Source: Geobacteraceae bacterium (GTDB lineage Bacteria; Desulfobacterota; Desulfuromonadia; Desulfuromonadales; Geopsychrobacteraceae). From it: a DNA stretch of 6,000 bases. The stretch spans positions 1 to 6,000 of the forward strand of contig JAMOPE010000429.1 of assembly GCA_027064785.1 (NCBI GenBank). The letters run 5' to 3'. Under the pieces are notes generated by a model. It saw nothing but the letters and a program-made list of their open reading frames with translations. It searched no databases and had not been told where the DNA came from. Shown here in pieces: positions 1-5,995 of the stretch; the stretch's first letter is position 1; every line of letters begins with the position of its first letter. A program made the position numbers and the translations under genes.

Positions 1-1
1 C

Positions 2-880
2 GGCATGCCTGCGGAAATTTTGCCCCGCTTTCGCCAGCAACTCCATCAGCCGCATGGTCTGGTTCTGGTGACCGGCCCAACAGGAAGCGGTAAGACGACG
101 ACCCTCTATGGTGCTCTCAACGAACTTAACAGTGACCAGAAAAAAATTATTACCGTTGAAGATCCGGTAGAATATCGGTTGCCGCGAATCAATCAGGTGC
201 AGGTTTATCCCAAGATCGGACTCGATTTTGCGCGGGTGTTACGCGCCGGAATGCGTCAAGACCCCGATATTGTCATGATCGGTGAGATGCGGGATAAGGA
301 AACCAGCGATATCGCGTTACGTGCCGCCATGACCGGGCACCTGGTGTTGTCGACCCTGCACACAAACGATGCCATTAGCACCGCCTTGCGCCTTATTGAA
401 ATGGGGACAGAAGGTTATGTGGTTGCCAGCTCCTTACGCGCCGTCATGGCACAAAGACTGGTGCGGAAAATCTGCGTGAACTGCAGCTGCGATGACCCTC
501 TCGATCCGAACACAAAAAGTTGGTTGACCCATTACAGTGGGCGGGTCAAACGACCGTCTGGGCCGGTGAAATTTAAAAGGGGGCGAGGGTGTTCAAACTG
601 TAATAATACTGGTTACAGCGGCCGGATCGGTGTTTTTGAGCTTCTGGAGATCAATTTCGAGCTGGCAGATGCCCTCCGGCGTGATGATAGTGCCGCATTT
701 GCTTCCATTGCAAAGGCATTGCCGGGCTTTACCAGTTTATCGGATAGTGCCTTGACGCTGGCACTTGAGGGTGTCACCAGCATGGACGAGGTGTTGCGCG
801 TTTCCGGGCAACTTGATGAGAGCCTCGCCGCGGGGGCAGCTGAAAACATTTCCACTGCAGATGCTGGACAGGTGGAATAG
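2..880 (+). CDS. mshE: MSHA pilus extension ATPase MshE (GspE/PilB family), 5'-truncated by window edge
   Basis: This is the C-terminal catalytic part of a secretion/pilus ATPase that hydrolyses ATP on the cytoplasmic side of the inner membrane to drive pilin polymerisation. The reading frame is open to the left edge, so the ATG at 5 is internal and the N-terminal domain (c-di-GMP-binding in known MshE proteins) lies outside the window. Numbered from that Met, it shows Walker A GPTGSGKT (24-31), the Asp box TVEDPVEY (50-57), Walker B around DPDIVMIGEMRD (87-98) and the His box GHLVLSTLHTN (111-121). It also has a zinc-type tetracysteine pair, CVNC (157-160) and CSNC (196-199), followed by the family-typical GYSGRIGVFELL. 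The tetracysteine favours an extension ATPase of the GspE/PilB/MshE type over the retraction ATPase PilT. It ends 3 bases before the MshG-type platform gene, which fixes the MSHA assignment. GspE of a type II secretion system is the alternative but does not fit the downstream minor pilins. Confidence 0.9.
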   Translation, partial: GMPAEILPRFRQQLHQPHGLVLVTGPTGSGKTTTLYGALNELNSDQKKIITVEDPVEYRLPRINQVQVYPKIGLDFARVLRAGMRQDPDIVMIGEMRDKETSDIALRAAMTGHLVLSTLHTNDAISTALRLIEMGTEGYVVASSLRAVMAQRLVRKICVNCSCDDPLDPNTKSWLTHYSGRVKRPSGPVKFKRGRGCSNCNNTGYSGRIGVFELLEINFELADALRRDDSAAFASIAKALPGFTSLSDSALTLALEGVTSMDEVLRVSGQLDESLAAGAAENISTADAGQVE

Positions 881-883
881 TCG

Positions 884-2107
884 ATGCCACTTTTTAACTA
901 CAAAATCAGAGATGCCGCTGGAAATCTGGTTGAAGGGCAGGCGGAGGCCCTTTCTGCCGATGCCTTGGCGAACCAGTTTCAGATGAGTCATGCCATCCCT
1001 TTAAGTATTTCAGCGGTGGCGGTTAAAAAGAAATCGGTGTCAATGAAAAATTTCAACTTGCGGGGAAAACCGCGGGTGACCCTTGATGATCTGATTTTGT
1101 TTTGTCGCCAGATGTATACCTTGAATTCTTCCGGAGTCCCCTTGGTCAGGGCGATTCGTGGTTTAGTTGAGACCGCACGAAATCCAACTTTGGGTGAGGC
1201 ATTGGCCAAGGTTGTTGTCGACCTAGAATCGGGGATGGAGCTGTCGGGTGCTTTCAGTCAACACCACCAGGTTTTTCCCGCTTTGCTCTGTCGCATGATT
1301 CAGGTGGGTGAAGTGACTGGCAAGCTGGATGAGGTTTTCCTCCAACTGTCGATCCATTTCGAGCGTGAAAAAGATATTATCAGTCGGGTTAAAGCGGCAC
1401 TGCGTTATCCCAGCTTTGTCCTTATCGCGATCGCAGTTGCGATTATGATCATCAGTTTATTTGTTATCCCCGCTTTTTCTAAAGTCTTTGCCAGCTTTGG
1501 TGCCGAACTCCCATTACCGACGCGAATTCTGTTAGGCATCTCATCTTTCATGCAAAGTTATTGGTATGTTGTGATCGGGGCGACGCTGATCGCGATTATT
1601 GCCGTTAAGAGAGTTCTCAAAACCACGCGGGGACGCTACGTGTGGGATCGCTATAAACTTAAAATCCCCTTGGTCGGTGATATTATTCTGCGCTCGACAT
1701 TGGTGCGTTTTTCCCGTGGCTTCAATATGAGCTATACTGCCGGGATTCCATTGTCTCAAGCCCTTGGCTTTACCGCCAGGGCAGTGAGCAACAGTTATGT
1801 TGGAGAAAAAATTGAAATAATCCGCAATGGAATTGAACGGGGTGATACCCTGACGCGCAGTGCCAGCCATGCGGGTATTTTTACTCCGCTGGTGTTGCAA
1901 ATGATGGCTGTCGGTGAAGAGACCGGTTCGGTCGATACCATGCTCAATGACGTTGCAGAATTTTACGAACGCGAAGTTGATTACGATCTGAAAAATCTTT
2001 CGAGCGCGATTGAGCCGATTATGATCGTTATTATTGGCGCAATGGTGTTGGTGTTGGCATTGGGGGTCTTTTTGCCGATGTGGAATTTATCGAGTGTTGT
2101 CAGGTAG
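884..2107 (+). CDS. mshG: MSHA pilus inner-membrane platform protein MshG (GspF/PilC family)
   Basis: This is a polytopic inner-membrane protein forming the assembly platform that couples the MshE ATPase to pilin insertion. At 407 aa it is full length for the family. It contains two repeated T2SF domains. The first (about 70-190) carries FCRQMYTLNSSGVPLVRAI and the VGEVTGKLDEVF segment (141-152). The second (about 272-395) carries FSRGFNMSYTAGIPLSQAL and the matching VGEETGSVDTML (343-354). Predicted membrane segments lie near 177-197, 222-242 and 377-399. The ATG at 884 follows the mshE stop by 3 bases and has AGGTGG (870-875) 8 bases upstream, so it is probably translationally coupled to mshE. 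The short N-terminal region (FNYKIRDAAGNLVEG) is the usual start of GspF/PilC-type proteins. The family call is firm. The MSHA name rests on the neighbours. Confidence 0.92.
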   Translation: MPLFNYKIRDAAGNLVEGQAEALSADALANQFQMSHAIPLSISAVAVKKKSVSMKNFNLRGKPRVTLDDLILFCRQMYTLNSSGVPLVRAIRGLVETARNPTLGEALAKVVVDLESGMELSGAFSQHHQVFPALLCRMIQVGEVTGKLDEVFLQLSIHFEREKDIISRVKAALRYPSFVLIAIAVAIMIISLFVIPAFSKVFASFGAELPLPTRILLGISSFMQSYWYVVIGATLIAIIAVKRVLKTTRGRYVWDRYKLKIPLVGDIILRSTLVRFSRGFNMSYTAGIPLSQALGFTARAVSNSYVGEKIEIIRNGIERGDTLTRSASHAGIFTPLVLQMMAVGEETGSVDTMLNDVAEFYEREVDYDLKNLSSAIEPIMIVIIGAMVLVLALGVFLPMWNLSSVVR

Positions 2108-2125
2108 CTTGCCCGGAATTAATTC

Positions 2126-2154
2126 TTGACACGGAGAATGGTTAATTATATTTT
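2126..2154 (+). promoter_or_regulatory. Candidate sigma70-type promoter before the pilin genes
   Basis: A perfect TTGACA (2126-2131) is followed after 17 bases by TATTTT (2149-2154), in the 51-base spacer between mshG and the first pilin-like gene. A promoter here would allow the pilin genes to be transcribed separately from, and more strongly than, the upstream assembly genes. The predicted start point (about 2160-2162) falls on the ATG at 2159, so it would not give a normal leader for that gene and could instead serve the genes from 2762 onward. This is a motif match only. AT-rich spacers produce such matches by chance. Confidence 0.35.
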
Positions 2155-2158
2155 ATAA

Positions 2159-2698
2159 ATGCTAGCCAATAGAAGATATTCCTCTAGTTTGCGGCAGCGC
2201 GGTTTTTCCCCTTTGGAGTTGGTTGTCGTTGTCGCTGTGATCAGCCTGCTGGCACTGGTTGCACTGCACCAGTTTTACAAATTGCTGGTTGATGTTGAGC
2301 GCTCCGCTATGGAGCTTGATCTTTCGGTGATGCGTAGCGCACTCAGCATGCAGGTTGCCGATTATTTTGCTAAAGGTCGCCTGGGTGATCTGGAAGCACT
2401 GGTGAACAGCAACCCGGTTGATTTATTGGAAGAAAAGCCCGACAACTATTTGGGAGTGATTAGCTACAAAAATCTTGAAAACATCGAAAAAGGGAGCTGG
2501 TTTTTTGCTGAACAGGCGCATGAGCTGATTTATCTGGTTAAAAACGAACTCTATTTTGAAACAACGCTAGACCCTCCGGCTCGTGCCAGATTTAAGGTCA
2601 AAGCGGTTTATTCACAAACTACTAAGCGGGGGATTGAAGGAGGTATCAGCGGATTGATCCTTAAAGAACAGGAATCGTATCGTTGGTTGAAACCGTGA
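2159..2698 (+). CDS. Type IV prepilin-like minor pilin in the mshF position
   Basis: This 179-aa protein has a 15-residue basic leader, then a prepilin peptidase site RQRG|FSPLE (cleavage after Gly15, Glu at +5) and a hydrophobic stretch to about residue 38. It should therefore be processed by the prepilin peptidase and held in the inner membrane or added to the fibre. The +3 residue is Pro instead of the usual Leu, and the protein has no cysteine. The C-terminal domain contains NPVDLLEEKPDNYLGV (85-100), GSWFF (112-116) and ELIYLVKN (122-129). It shares these features with the pilin at 3258, so the two are paralogues. Its place directly after mshG matches mshF in the Vibrio order, and the NYLG/GSWFF/LIYLV pattern resembles what I recall of MshF proteins. 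I give no symbol because this rests on memory and synteny. The start is uncertain: an in-frame stop directly precedes the ATG, and the nearest GGAG (2133-2136) is 22 bases away. A TTG at 2189 is the only other nearby option and has no clear Shine-Dalgarno. Confidence 0.8.
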   Translation: MLANRRYSSSLRQRGFSPLELVVVVAVISLLALVALHQFYKLLVDVERSAMELDLSVMRSALSMQVADYFAKGRLGDLEALVNSNPVDLLEEKPDNYLGVISYKNLENIEKGSWFFAEQAHELIYLVKNELYFETTLDPPARARFKVKAVYSQTTKRGIEGGISGLILKEQESYRWLKP

Positions 2699-2749
2699 AA
2701 ATTATATAAACTAAGAAGATTCTTTTGTCGATAAATAGTGTAATTAGAA

Positions 2750-2756
2750 AAGGAGA
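2750..2756 (+). promoter_or_regulatory. Strong Shine-Dalgarno of the MshA-like pilin gene
   Basis: AAGGAGA sits 5 bases upstream of the ATG at 2762 (its AGGAG core, 2751-2755, is 6 bases away) in an A-rich, weakly structured context. It is the best ribosome binding site in the window and fits a highly expressed major subunit. The rest of the 63-base spacer (2699-2761) is AT-rich. I found no convincing promoter or sigma54 element in it. Confidence 0.6.
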
Positions 2757-2761
2757 AAAAG

Positions 2762-3250
2762 ATGGGCAATCAAAGAGGATTTACCCTGATTGAACTGGTT
2801 GTAGTTATTGTTATTCTGGGGATTTTATCAGCGGTGGCTGTACCCAAGTTTGTCAATATGCAAACGGAGGCTCGGGTTGCTGCCGTTGAAGGGTTGCGTG
2901 GTGCTATCGCTTCGGCTGCTGCATTGGGCCGTAGCAAGTGTTTGGTTTCTTCAACAACGTGTAATACTGGAACGTCCTATAGTGCGTCAAGTGGAAACAC
3001 GACCGTTATAGATGGTGAAACTTACCTGTATCATCGGGGAAATCCAATCGCTTGGAACGTTGCTGGCCGGAGGAATATAATCGATCTGATCGACATTTCA
3101 GGTTTTACGGTGCAGACTTATCATAGTGGTTCGTACGAGAGAGTTTTTACTAAAGATGGAGCACCGACCCCAGCAAATTGTAGCGTGACATATGAGGCTC
3201 CATCTGGGGGTGGAAATGCCATCATTACTGCCGATACCTCGGGATGTTAA
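2762..3250 (+). CDS. mshA: MshA-like type IV pilin (probable major subunit)
   Basis: This 162-aa prepilin has a very short leader (MGNQRG) and the canonical site [11 protein letters not shown], with Glu at +5, followed by the long hydrophobic helix [16 protein letters not shown] that packs in the fibre core. The next helix contains [20 protein letters not shown], typical of MshA/MshB-type pilins. Four cysteines lie at 60, 67, 140 and 162. Cys140 and the C-terminal Cys162 would form the usual C-terminal disulfide loop, and Cys60-Cys67 a second small loop. Between these, residues 63-81 are Ser/Thr/Asn-rich and probably surface exposed. The assignment as main subunit is inferred from the excellent ribosome binding site, the MshA-type cysteine pattern and the position between the platform gene and mshC. 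The pilin at 3258 cannot be excluded as an alternative main subunit, so the symbol is moderately certain while the pilin call is firm. Confidence 0.85.
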   Translation: MGNQRGFTLIELVVVIVILGILSAVAVPKFVNMQTEARVAAVEGLRGAIASAAALGRSKCLVSSTTCNTGTSYSASSGNTTVIDGETYLYHRGNPIAWNVAGRRNIIDLIDISGFTVQTYHSGSYERVFTKDGAPTPANCSVTYEAPSGGGNAIITADTSGC

Positions 3251-3257
3251 GGGGAAT

Positions 3258-3773
3258 ATGATGAAAAATCAAAAAGGTTTTACACTGATTGAGCTGGTCG
3301 TTGTGATGGTTATTTTAGCCCTGCTCGCAGCAGTTGCTGTTCCAAAATTTATCGATTTGCAAAAGCAGGCAGAAGCCGCATCTGTTAAAAATGTGCTGGG
3401 AAGTGTTCGCAGTGCACTCTCTCTTCGAGTCGCACAGGCACTGGCGAATGGTGAGGACTTGGCAACTTTAGCATTCAATGGCACCGCGGCTCTTAATCCC
3501 ATGGAAGACCTGCTGTCTAACAAGCCTGAGTCCTACATCGGGGTTGTTAATGCAAATCAACCTGCGACACCGAATGGTATCTGGTACGATCGTGCGCAGG
3601 GTGGAAACGACCATTGGCTGATGTATAAGTTGAAAAATCAGGATATTATTACTGGCGGTTGGAACAACGCCGGGATTAATATTATCCATAGAATTGAAAC
3701 GATTGTTGAAGGAGGTCGGGTTGTTGGATTAGAGTTGACCCCTTCAACGTATACCTATACTTGGAACTATTGA
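3258..3773 (+). CDS. Second type IV pilin of the mshA/mshB cluster, cysteine-free
   Basis: A 171-aa prepilin with leader MMKNQKG, cleavage after Gly7 and mature start FTLIELVVV (Glu at +5), then a hydrophobic helix to about residue 31. It contains no cysteine. Its C-terminal domain has NPMEDLLSNKPESYIGV (80-96), GIWYD (107-111), LMYKLKN (121-127) and a closing YTYTW. Each of these has a counterpart in the pilin-like protein at 2159, so it is closer to that protein than to the MshA-like pilin next to it. By position it could be called mshA or mshB, but because it does not resemble MshA I leave the symbol empty. Two ATG codons in tandem (3258 and 3261) follow AGGGG (3250-3254), which overlaps the previous stop. 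Spacing is 3 bases for the first and 6 for the second, so either may be used. An upstream in-frame ATG at 3192 would add residues ahead of the leader and overlap the previous gene, and is rejected. It may be a minor or alternative subunit. Confidence 0.82.
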   Translation: MMKNQKGFTLIELVVVMVILALLAAVAVPKFIDLQKQAEAASVKNVLGSVRSALSLRVAQALANGEDLATLAFNGTAALNPMEDLLSNKPESYIGVVNANQPATPNGIWYDRAQGGNDHWLMYKLKNQDIITGGWNNAGINIIHRIETIVEGGRVVGLELTPSTYTYTWNY

Positions 3774-3780
3774 TTTTCCC

Positions 3781-3805
3781 TCCGGGCGGACGCGGTTCGC
3801 CCGGA
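3781..3805 (+). terminator. GC-rich hairpin after the pilin genes (possible leaky terminator or mRNA 3'-end stabiliser)
   Basis: TCCGGGCG (3781-3788) is a perfect inverted complement of CGCCCGGA (3798-3805). In RNA the stem extends by a G-U and an A-U pair to 10 bp around a 5-base loop (3791-3795). It starts 8 bases after the stop of the second pilin gene and lies in the 64-base gap before mshC. The downstream sequence is U-rich but interrupted (ATTCCATTCATTTTAT), so it lacks the clean U run of a strong intrinsic terminator. A partial terminator or a structure protecting the pilin mRNA 3' end would explain how pilins can be made in excess over the minor pilins. That role is inferred. Confidence 0.5.
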
Positions 3806-3837
3806 ATTCCATTCATTTTATAACCCAGAGGCTCATT

Positions 3838-4308
3838 ATGTGCAACTCCGGCAGTCGACATAAAGGATTTACACTTGTCGAACTGGTGGTGGTTATTGCA
3901 ATCCTTGGTATTGTCTCTGCGGTTATTGCTCCCCATTTTTTTGATCAAAACTCTTATCAGGAACGTGCTTTCAAAGATGAATTTGTTGCTGCATTGCGCT
4001 ATGCACAGAAGCGAGCGGTTGCATCTCAATGCGATATTCGGGTCGAAGTTGTCAGCTTCGGGTTTGTTCTATATCGTCATGCCAACTTAGGTTCCTGTGG
4101 CTCTGTTCCTGCTACGGCAACTGTTGTGACAGCACCAACGGGTGGACCCTTCCGCAATGATGATTCCCCTGTTTCTTTAACCCCTGTAACAATTGTGTTT
4201 GATGCCCTCGGTCGAGCGCGAAATGGCAGTTATTCAGTGAGTGATGTGGCTAACGCCGCAGGACTTGGTGTGACAATTATCGGAGAGACGGGATGCGTAA
4301 CTCAGTAG
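3838..4308 (+). CDS. mshC: MSHA minor pilin MshC (GspH/FimT-like)
   Basis: A 156-aa prepilin with leader MCNSGSRHKG, cleavage after Gly10, mature FTLVELVVVI with Glu at +5, and a hydrophobic helix to about residue 32. The following region FKDEFVAALRYAQKRAVASQCDIRV (45-69) is the hallmark of the GspH/FimT-type minor pilins. Mature cysteines are at 65, 87 and 153. The odd number leaves one free or paired with another subunit. The ATG at 3838 has AGAGG (3827-3831) 6 bases upstream. It is the first gene after the hairpin and opens the minor-pilin block. Its role is expected to be in priming or tip complex assembly at the inner membrane, by analogy with GspH-I-J-K. The order MshC-D-O-P supports the name. 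Confidence 0.85.
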   Translation: MCNSGSRHKGFTLVELVVVIAILGIVSAVIAPHFFDQNSYQERAFKDEFVAALRYAQKRAVASQCDIRVEVVSFGFVLYRHANLGSCGSVPATATVVTAPTGGPFRNDDSPVSLTPVTIVFDALGRARNGSYSVSDVANAAGLGVTIIGETGCVTQ

Positions 4309-4769
4309 AGAACCTATATATCCGTCCGGGTGAGAAAGGGATGACTCTGGTTGAACTGATTGTTGCGATGGTTGTCGTAACAATTGCTTTGGGAGGTGTT
4401 TTAACGGTGATGAATTTTGCCACTCGCCACAGTGGGGATGCGGTGCTGTTGCAGCAATCTGTTGCCATCGCCGAGGCTTATATGGAAGAGATCACGCTGA
4501 AAAACTTTTCCGACCCCGATAGCGATGGTGAAACGAGTCGCCCATTATTTGATGATGTTGATGACTACAATGGACTATCTGATCAGGGGGCTCGCGATCA
4601 AAACGGCAATTTGATTACCGGGCTTTCAGGTTATTCCGTCGATGTCAGAGTTGTCCCGCAGGGATTTGGTCCGACAGGTATGACGGTCGCTGGTTTGAAA
4701 ATTGATGTTACCGTCACAGACCCGGGAGGGGAACGTTTGACGTTAACCGGATATCGTACAGATTACTGA
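4293..4769 (+). CDS. mshD: MSHA minor pilin MshD (GspI/PilV-like)
   Basis: A 158-aa prepilin with a 16-residue leader ending EKG and mature start MTLVELIVAMVVV. The +1 residue is therefore Met in place of Phe, as is common in GspI/PilV-type minor pilins, and Glu is kept at +5. After the hydrophobic helix come SVAIAEAYMEEI (56-67) and FDDVDDYNGL (86-95), which I recognise as typical of MshD. There are no cysteines. The start ATG overlaps the end of mshC by 16 bases and is preceded by GGAG (4282-4285) at 7 bases, so translation is likely coupled to mshC. The protein is expected to join the minor-pilin complex that initiates and caps the fibre. Confidence 0.9.
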   Translation: MRNSVENLYIRPGEKGMTLVELIVAMVVVTIALGGVLTVMNFATRHSGDAVLLQQSVAIAEAYMEEITLKNFSDPDSDGETSRPLFDDVDDYNGLSDQGARDQNGNLITGLSGYSVDVRVVPQGFGPTGMTVAGLKIDVTVTDPGGERLTLTGYRTDY

Positions 4770-4777
4770 GAGTGGCT

Positions 4778-5590
4778 ATGGGCAATGCTTGGCAAAAAAT
4801 CAATAAGGAAGGCTTTACTCTCGTCGAGTTGGTCGTTGTTATTGTCATTATCGGAATATTGTCCGCGCTTGGTGGCAAACTGATCCTTGCTCCTGTGTCT
4901 AATTATGTCGATTTAAATCGACGGGCCCAGCTGGTCGATCAAGCTGAAATGGCGATGAGGAGGATGCAGCGAGACATCCGTCAAGCATTGCCGAATAGCA
5001 TTCGAATTGATTCGAGCGGTCAATACCTTGAACTGTTGAGCACGGTGGCCGGTGGCCGCTATCGCAGTTATCCGGATCCTGTTTCGGGAGGGGACGTTCT
5101 TGATTTTACTCAACCGGATACTGGTTTCGACGTACTGGGATCTCTCACCCGGGTTCCAAATGCGGGACAGAGATTGATTGTCTACAATATTTCATCAATA
5201 GGAAACAGTGGAAATGCTTATGCCGCCGGCGCCGATAACACAGCTATCATTGGTGGTGGGACAACGGCTGATTATATCAACCTGACTCCGGCATTTAATT
5301 TTGCAAACTCCTCACCCTATCAACGCTTTTTCGTTGTTGATCAACCCGTGACATATACATGTGAGGGAGGGAGCCTAAATCGTTACAGCAGCTATGCGAT
5401 CAGCCAGATTCAACCGACCAGTTCTTTGAACTCTCCGGCTCTGGTTGCGACCCATATTGCTTCCTGCCGATTTAGTTATGATCCCGGTGCGAGTCAGCGT
5501 GCTGGGTTGGTGACGTTGAAACTTTCACTGTCTGAAGAGGGTGAGACGATCACCTTGCTTCATCAGGTTCATGTGGTGAACACGCCATGA
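4778..5590 (+). CDS. mshO: MSHA minor pilin MshO (GspJ/PilW-like)
   Basis: A 270-aa prepilin, the largest pilin-like protein here, with leader MGNAWQKINKEG, cleavage after Gly12 and mature [20 protein letters not shown] (Glu at +5). The region that follows (RRAQLVDQAEMAMRRMQRDIRQALPNSIRI, about 48-77) is the GspJ/PilW-type helix, and the Gly/Asn-rich segment SIGNSGNAYAAGADNTAI (140-157) is typical of MshO. Two cysteines (195 and 230) can form a disulfide. The ATG at 4778 is preferred because GAGAG (4768-4772) lies 5 bases upstream. A GTG two codons earlier (4772) has no ribosome binding site. It begins 8 bases after mshD and overlaps mshP by 4 bases. It is expected to act with MshC, MshD and MshP in a tip or initiation complex. 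Confidence 0.88.
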   Translation: MGNAWQKINKEGFTLVELVVVIVIIGILSALGGKLILAPVSNYVDLNRRAQLVDQAEMAMRRMQRDIRQALPNSIRIDSSGQYLELLSTVAGGRYRSYPDPVSGGDVLDFTQPDTGFDVLGSLTRVPNAGQRLIVYNISSIGNSGNAYAAGADNTAIIGGGTTADYINLTPAFNFANSSPYQRFFVVDQPVTYTCEGGSLNRYSSYAISQIQPTSSLNSPALVATHIASCRFSYDPGASQRAGLVTLKLSLSEEGETITLLHQVHVVNTP

Positions 5591-5985
5591 AAATACATAA
5601 TGTTTTAAAGAACTCTGCCGGTTTTACTTTGGTTCAGGCCATTTTTGTTGTCGTTGTTCTGTCAATTCTTGGTGTTGCGATGATGAAGTTGATAGGAGTC
5701 CAAAGTTCAACCAGTGTTCTCGCTTTGCAGGGTGCCCGGGGATACCAGGCTGCCCGCAGCGGGTTGGAGTGGGGTGCCGCCCGGGCAAGAGCAGGCGATT
5801 CATGTTCTGGAACATTTACGATTGAAGAGTTTACGGTGAACGTGACCTGTTCCAGTCAGCAGTTCACAGAAGGGTCGATTGGTCCGTATGATGTTTATCG
5901 AATCGGAGCAACAGCGACGGTTGGTACATATGGAACCCCTGAGTTTGTTTCACGGCGGGCCGAAATGAAAGTTGGATTCCCGTAG
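5587..5985 (+). CDS. mshP: MSHA minor pilin MshP (PilX-like), lacking Glu5
   Basis: A 132-aa protein with a prepilin-like N terminus: leader MKIHNVLKNSAG, probable cleavage after Gly12, mature FTLVQAIFVVVVLSILG. The residue at +5 is Gln instead of the otherwise conserved Glu. GARGYQAARSGLEWGAARA (49-67) matches the MshP/PilX-type helix. Cys73 and Cys88 can form a disulfide. Its ATG lies in the ATGA overlap with the mshO stop, with GGTG (5575-5578) 8 bases upstream, so translation is coupled. Absence of Glu5 is known for GspK, the tip pseudopilin of type II secretion. By analogy this protein may sit at the fibre tip with no subunit above it. It is directly followed by the start of the next gene, where mshQ is expected. 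Confidence 0.85.
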   Translation: MKIHNVLKNSAGFTLVQAIFVVVVLSILGVAMMKLIGVQSSTSVLALQGARGYQAARSGLEWGAARARAGDSCSGTFTIEEFTVNVTCSSQQFTEGSIGPYDVYRIGATATVGTYGTPEFVSRRAEMKVGFP

Positions 5986-5995
5986 GGAGTGCCTG

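Noticed and set aside
5..7. ATG at 5 as the true start of the ATPase.
   Set aside because: The frame is open to the left edge, and Walker A would fall only 24 residues in. Family members have a long N-terminal region, so this Met is internal.
1541..1900. 119-codon open frame on the minus strand within mshG.
   Set aside because: It lies entirely opposite a well-conserved platform gene, has no recognisable domain and reads as low-information antisense sequence. The other minus-strand frames of 63-115 codons were rejected for the same reason.
2..2107. Type II secretion system (gspE/gspF) as the identity of the locus.
   Set aside because: The ATPase and platform would fit, but the downstream proteins match MshD, MshO and MshP in the MSHA order, and there are no other Gsp-specific genes in the window.
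2245..2262. Sigma54-like TGGCAC...TTGCA inside the mshF-position gene.
   Set aside because: The spacing is two bases too short for a -24/-12 element, and the site lies within codons for a conserved hydrophobic helix.
2713..2724. Short inverted repeat AAGAA/TTCTT before the MshA-like gene.
   Set aside because: Five weak A-T-rich pairs with a 2-base loop cannot form a stable hairpin.
3192..3257. Extended start at 3192 for the second pilin gene.
   Set aside because: It would overlap the preceding pilin gene by 59 bases and add 22 residues before a normal short leader. AGGGG sits just before the ATG pair at 3258/3261, which fits the pilin family.
4772..4774. GTG as start of mshO.
   Set aside because: No ribosome binding site precedes it at a useful distance, while the ATG at 4778 has GAGAG 5 bases upstream. 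The change is only two leader residues.
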